Program-made: the position numbers and the translations under genes
Source of the DNA: CAIPAT01 sp041665605
GTDB taxonomy: Bacteria > Verrucomicrobiota > Lentisphaeria > Victivallales > Victivallaceae
NCBI GenBank assembly: GCA_041665605.1
Contig: JBAYIO010000001.1
Location: forward strand, 58,485-122,484
Length of the DNA stretch: 64,000 nucleotides
Reading direction: 5' to 3'
Notes under the pieces: generated by a model
The model's database searches: none
Told to the model about the DNA's origin: nothing
The model's input: only the letters and a program-made list of their open reading frames with translations
In this document: positions 62,516 through 64,000 of the stretch, piece after piece
Numbering within the stretch: position 1 is the stretch's first letter
How the letters are laid out: every line of letters starts with the position of its first letter

Positions 62516-63209
62516 TTTTCTCTCCCTCTGATTAAAGAAATACATAAAAAAATAAAAAATCTCAATATAACAAAAATATGCTATGGTCCTTTTCCTAATT
62601 GAAAAGCCTGCATTACATTTACCATAAGGTCATAAATTACGCTCTGCAAGCCAGTTATTCAACAAACCCCGGTTTTAATATCTATTATTCGATAGTATTA
62701 CTACCGTTTTCATCGCTTACTGTATTTTCATGGATTGCCTGGCGTTAATTGCCGGTTAGGCGCTGTAAAGAGATAAACTATTGAATTTTCACCGGATATC
62801 CTGACTTGATTTTCGGGTTGCCTGCAAGGCGCATACCGGCAGGTATGTAACGAACAAGCGGCACGACAAGTATTCAAGGGAACTTGTACAGGGAACATAG
62901 TTTATTTTGTGACGGTTCCCAAGGGAATGATAAGGAATCTGCTGCTGTTCGGGCGTCCGCGCCCGCGCTCCAGAACAAGACGTTTATATTGCTGTTTTCC
63001 AGCGTGGTGCGGGCGATCAAATCGACAAAGATGCTGGATATCAGCATGAAATTTCATGAAATGAATATCAGACACCGATGGCGCGACATTATAAGATACT
63101 TCCATTGCTTACAATGTTTAAGTATTATAAACACAAATCGCTTTTAGATGATATCTCTTGCGCACCGGTGCCGCGTTTCATATCGCCATTGTCGTTGATT
63201 ATTTACGAC
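62516..63209. other. Long intergenic stretch without a supported gene
   Basis: 694 bases upstream of the adhesin-like gene and downstream of the broken esterase gene. The part at 62516-62700 is AT-rich and must hold the adhesin promoter, but no clear boxes were found. The part at 62750-63110 has higher GC and several short frames on both strands, none with a ribosome site or recognisable domain; it contains a small CATACC/GGTATG hairpin at 62832-62847. It may be decayed coding or repeat DNA. Confidence 0.4.
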
Positions 63210-63860
63210 TCATGCGAGATGTTGTTTGAAGAATTTTACCGCCTTGTTGCCGCCCCAGCCGTGACCTCCCGGGAACAGGTCAAGCTGAAGATGCTTTGTA
63301 GCCTTTGCCGCCGCATAGATCCGCTCAAGCTTTTTGAAACATGCCATTGCGGTATCTACTTTGAGACATGAATCATTGATGCCGATATCCACCAGCAGCG
63401 GACGCGGGGCGAGGAGGCCCTGGAGATCCGGCAGATCGACCAGTTTGTAAAGTCCGGGCGCAATCTGCATGCCGCAGTAGTTGATGTCGCGGATGCCGAA
63501 ATGAGCCCACAAGTCGCTGTAGCAGATGATTTCCGTCGCCTTGAAACGCTCGTCACAAAGGCTCATCCACAAAGTCATCGTTCCGCCGCCGCTGAGTCCC
63601 ATGGCGCCGAGTTTGTCTGAATCAACTTGCGGAAGAGAGCAGATAAAGTCGGTGGCGGCTTTGCCATGAGTGACATTTATCGACAGCGAGGTCATGCCCA
63701 GCATAGTGGCGTGCAGATAATAAAGATTACACCAGTCGCGCCCCTGCTGGAAGCGATGATTCGGTTTGTTATTGTCGTCACGTTCACCAAACCCGATCCA
63801 GTCAATGGCGTAAGTGATGAACCCCGCCTTTGCCATCTGATGCCCGTAGTTGTAGTTATG
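63210..63860 (-). pseudogene. 5'-truncated acetyl-xylan-esterase-like alpha/beta hydrolase
   Basis: The recognisable protein starts at about 63860 (NYNYGHQMAKAGFITYAIDWIGFGERDD) and keeps the nucleophile GLSGGGTM, the acid region LVDIGINDSC and the catalytic-His region GGHGWGGN. Members of this family (acetyl xylan esterase/dienelactone hydrolase-like) usually have about 100 or more further N-terminal residues including the HG oxyanion motif, absent here. The frame can be read from an ATG at 63920 but its first codons come from a short repeat and AT-rich DNA. The gene has probably lost its 5' end; a functional short form cannot be excluded. It would remove acetyl or other ester groups from a polysaccharide. 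Confidence 0.65.
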
Positions 63861-63897
63861 CTGCCGAGCGGGGTCCTGCCGAGCGGGGTCCGACCCC
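63861..63897. repeat. Tandem 15-bp repeat with a palindromic end at the esterase truncation point
   Basis: CTGCCGAGCGGGGTC occurs twice in a row (63861-63875 and 63876-63890) and runs into CGACCCC, which with the preceding GGGGTC makes the 13-base inverted repeat GGGGTCCGACCCC (63885-63897). The GC-rich block stands out from the AT-rich DNA on its right and looks like a REP-type element or the footprint of one. Confidence 0.6.
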
Positions 63898-64000
63898 ATA
63901 TTTATTATATTTTTGTGCATAATTATCCATATATTACATCTAAAAATGATCTTTAAATCAATTTTTTACGGTCATAAAATCAATATAAGCTTTTTATTCA

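Noticed and set aside
62902..63105. A 67-codon minus-strand frame and a plus-strand frame at 62884-63147
   Set aside because: No ribosome site, no domain, and the two frames overlap on opposite strands in DNA that looks decayed.
63891..64000. tRNA or phage attachment site near the window end
   Set aside because: The AT-rich sequence has no cloverleaf pattern or T-loop motif, and no integrase gene is present.

Overview
The window looks like a chromosomal stretch from a glycan-degrading bacterium of the PVC group, most likely Lentisphaerota (Victivallis-like). The grounds are two pseudopilin genes with an FTLIELL start, one ending in an H-X9-DG motif, each sitting beside secreted hydrolases; a GntR-headed LacI-type regulator; and many Gfo/Idh/MocA oxidoreductases, amidohydrolases and large secreted glycosidase-like proteins. 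Kiritimatiellota or Planctomycetota cannot be excluded. No rRNA, tRNA, CRISPR array, transposase or phage gene was seen.

Layout. Bases 1-9651 (+): the end of a GH38 alpha-mannosidase, then five secreted proteins (a lone jellyroll, a TIM-barrel/HEAT/jellyroll protein, a parallel beta-helix protein, a second lone jellyroll, and a discoidin/beta-propeller protein). Three of them carry the same C-terminal jellyroll. Bases 9767-19549 (+): an intracellular cassette with a glycosidase-like protein, a YhcH-type protein, an amidohydrolase, a class-III aminotransferase, a Gfo/Idh oxidoreductase, NagA, a GNAT protein and an MFS transporter. Bases 19852-25217 (-): a glycosidase-like protein with a CBM9-like tail, a GNAT protein and a second, longer MFS transporter paralogous to the first. 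Bases 25380-33827 (-): a LamG protein, a pseudopilin, a large LamG-bearing protein and a secreted glycosidase-like protein, partly behind a consensus promoter. Bases 34117-42523 (-): a second catabolic cassette (acetyltransferase, two Gfo/Idh proteins, a fucose-isomerase-like protein, amidohydrolase, FGGY kinase, class-III aminotransferase), divergent from a DeoR regulator (42686-43477, +). Bases 43724-49738 (+): a ThiF/E1-like gene in a tight operon with three arrestin-like beta-sandwich proteins, followed by a hybrid sensor kinase. Bases 49818-58757 (-): a GntR/LacI regulator, pseudopilin, secreted glycosidase-like protein, GH36/31-like enzyme and ceramidase-like protein. Bases 59048-62515 (-): an AIDA-repeat/FN3/PPC surface protein. 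Bases 63210-63860 (-): a 5'-truncated acetyl-xylan-esterase-like gene.

Working model (inference): secreted hydrolases with binding modules cut a complex heteroglycan; the MFS proteins import the products; and two parallel intracellular routes, each pairing an amidohydrolase, a class-III PLP enzyme and Gfo/Idh oxidoreductase(s), convert unusual, perhaps amino- or deoxy-, sugars. Regulation is visible at three places: a DeoR divergent promoter region, a GntR/LacI gene with a perfect 18-bp palindrome just below a consensus promoter, and a consensus promoter before the LamG/pseudopilin genes.

The most unusual items are the ThiF/arrestin-like operon, in which the middle gene looks like a tandem-duplication chimera; the twin sugar cassettes; a two-copy intergenic repeat with a conserved hairpin; and the repeat-associated truncation of the esterase gene.
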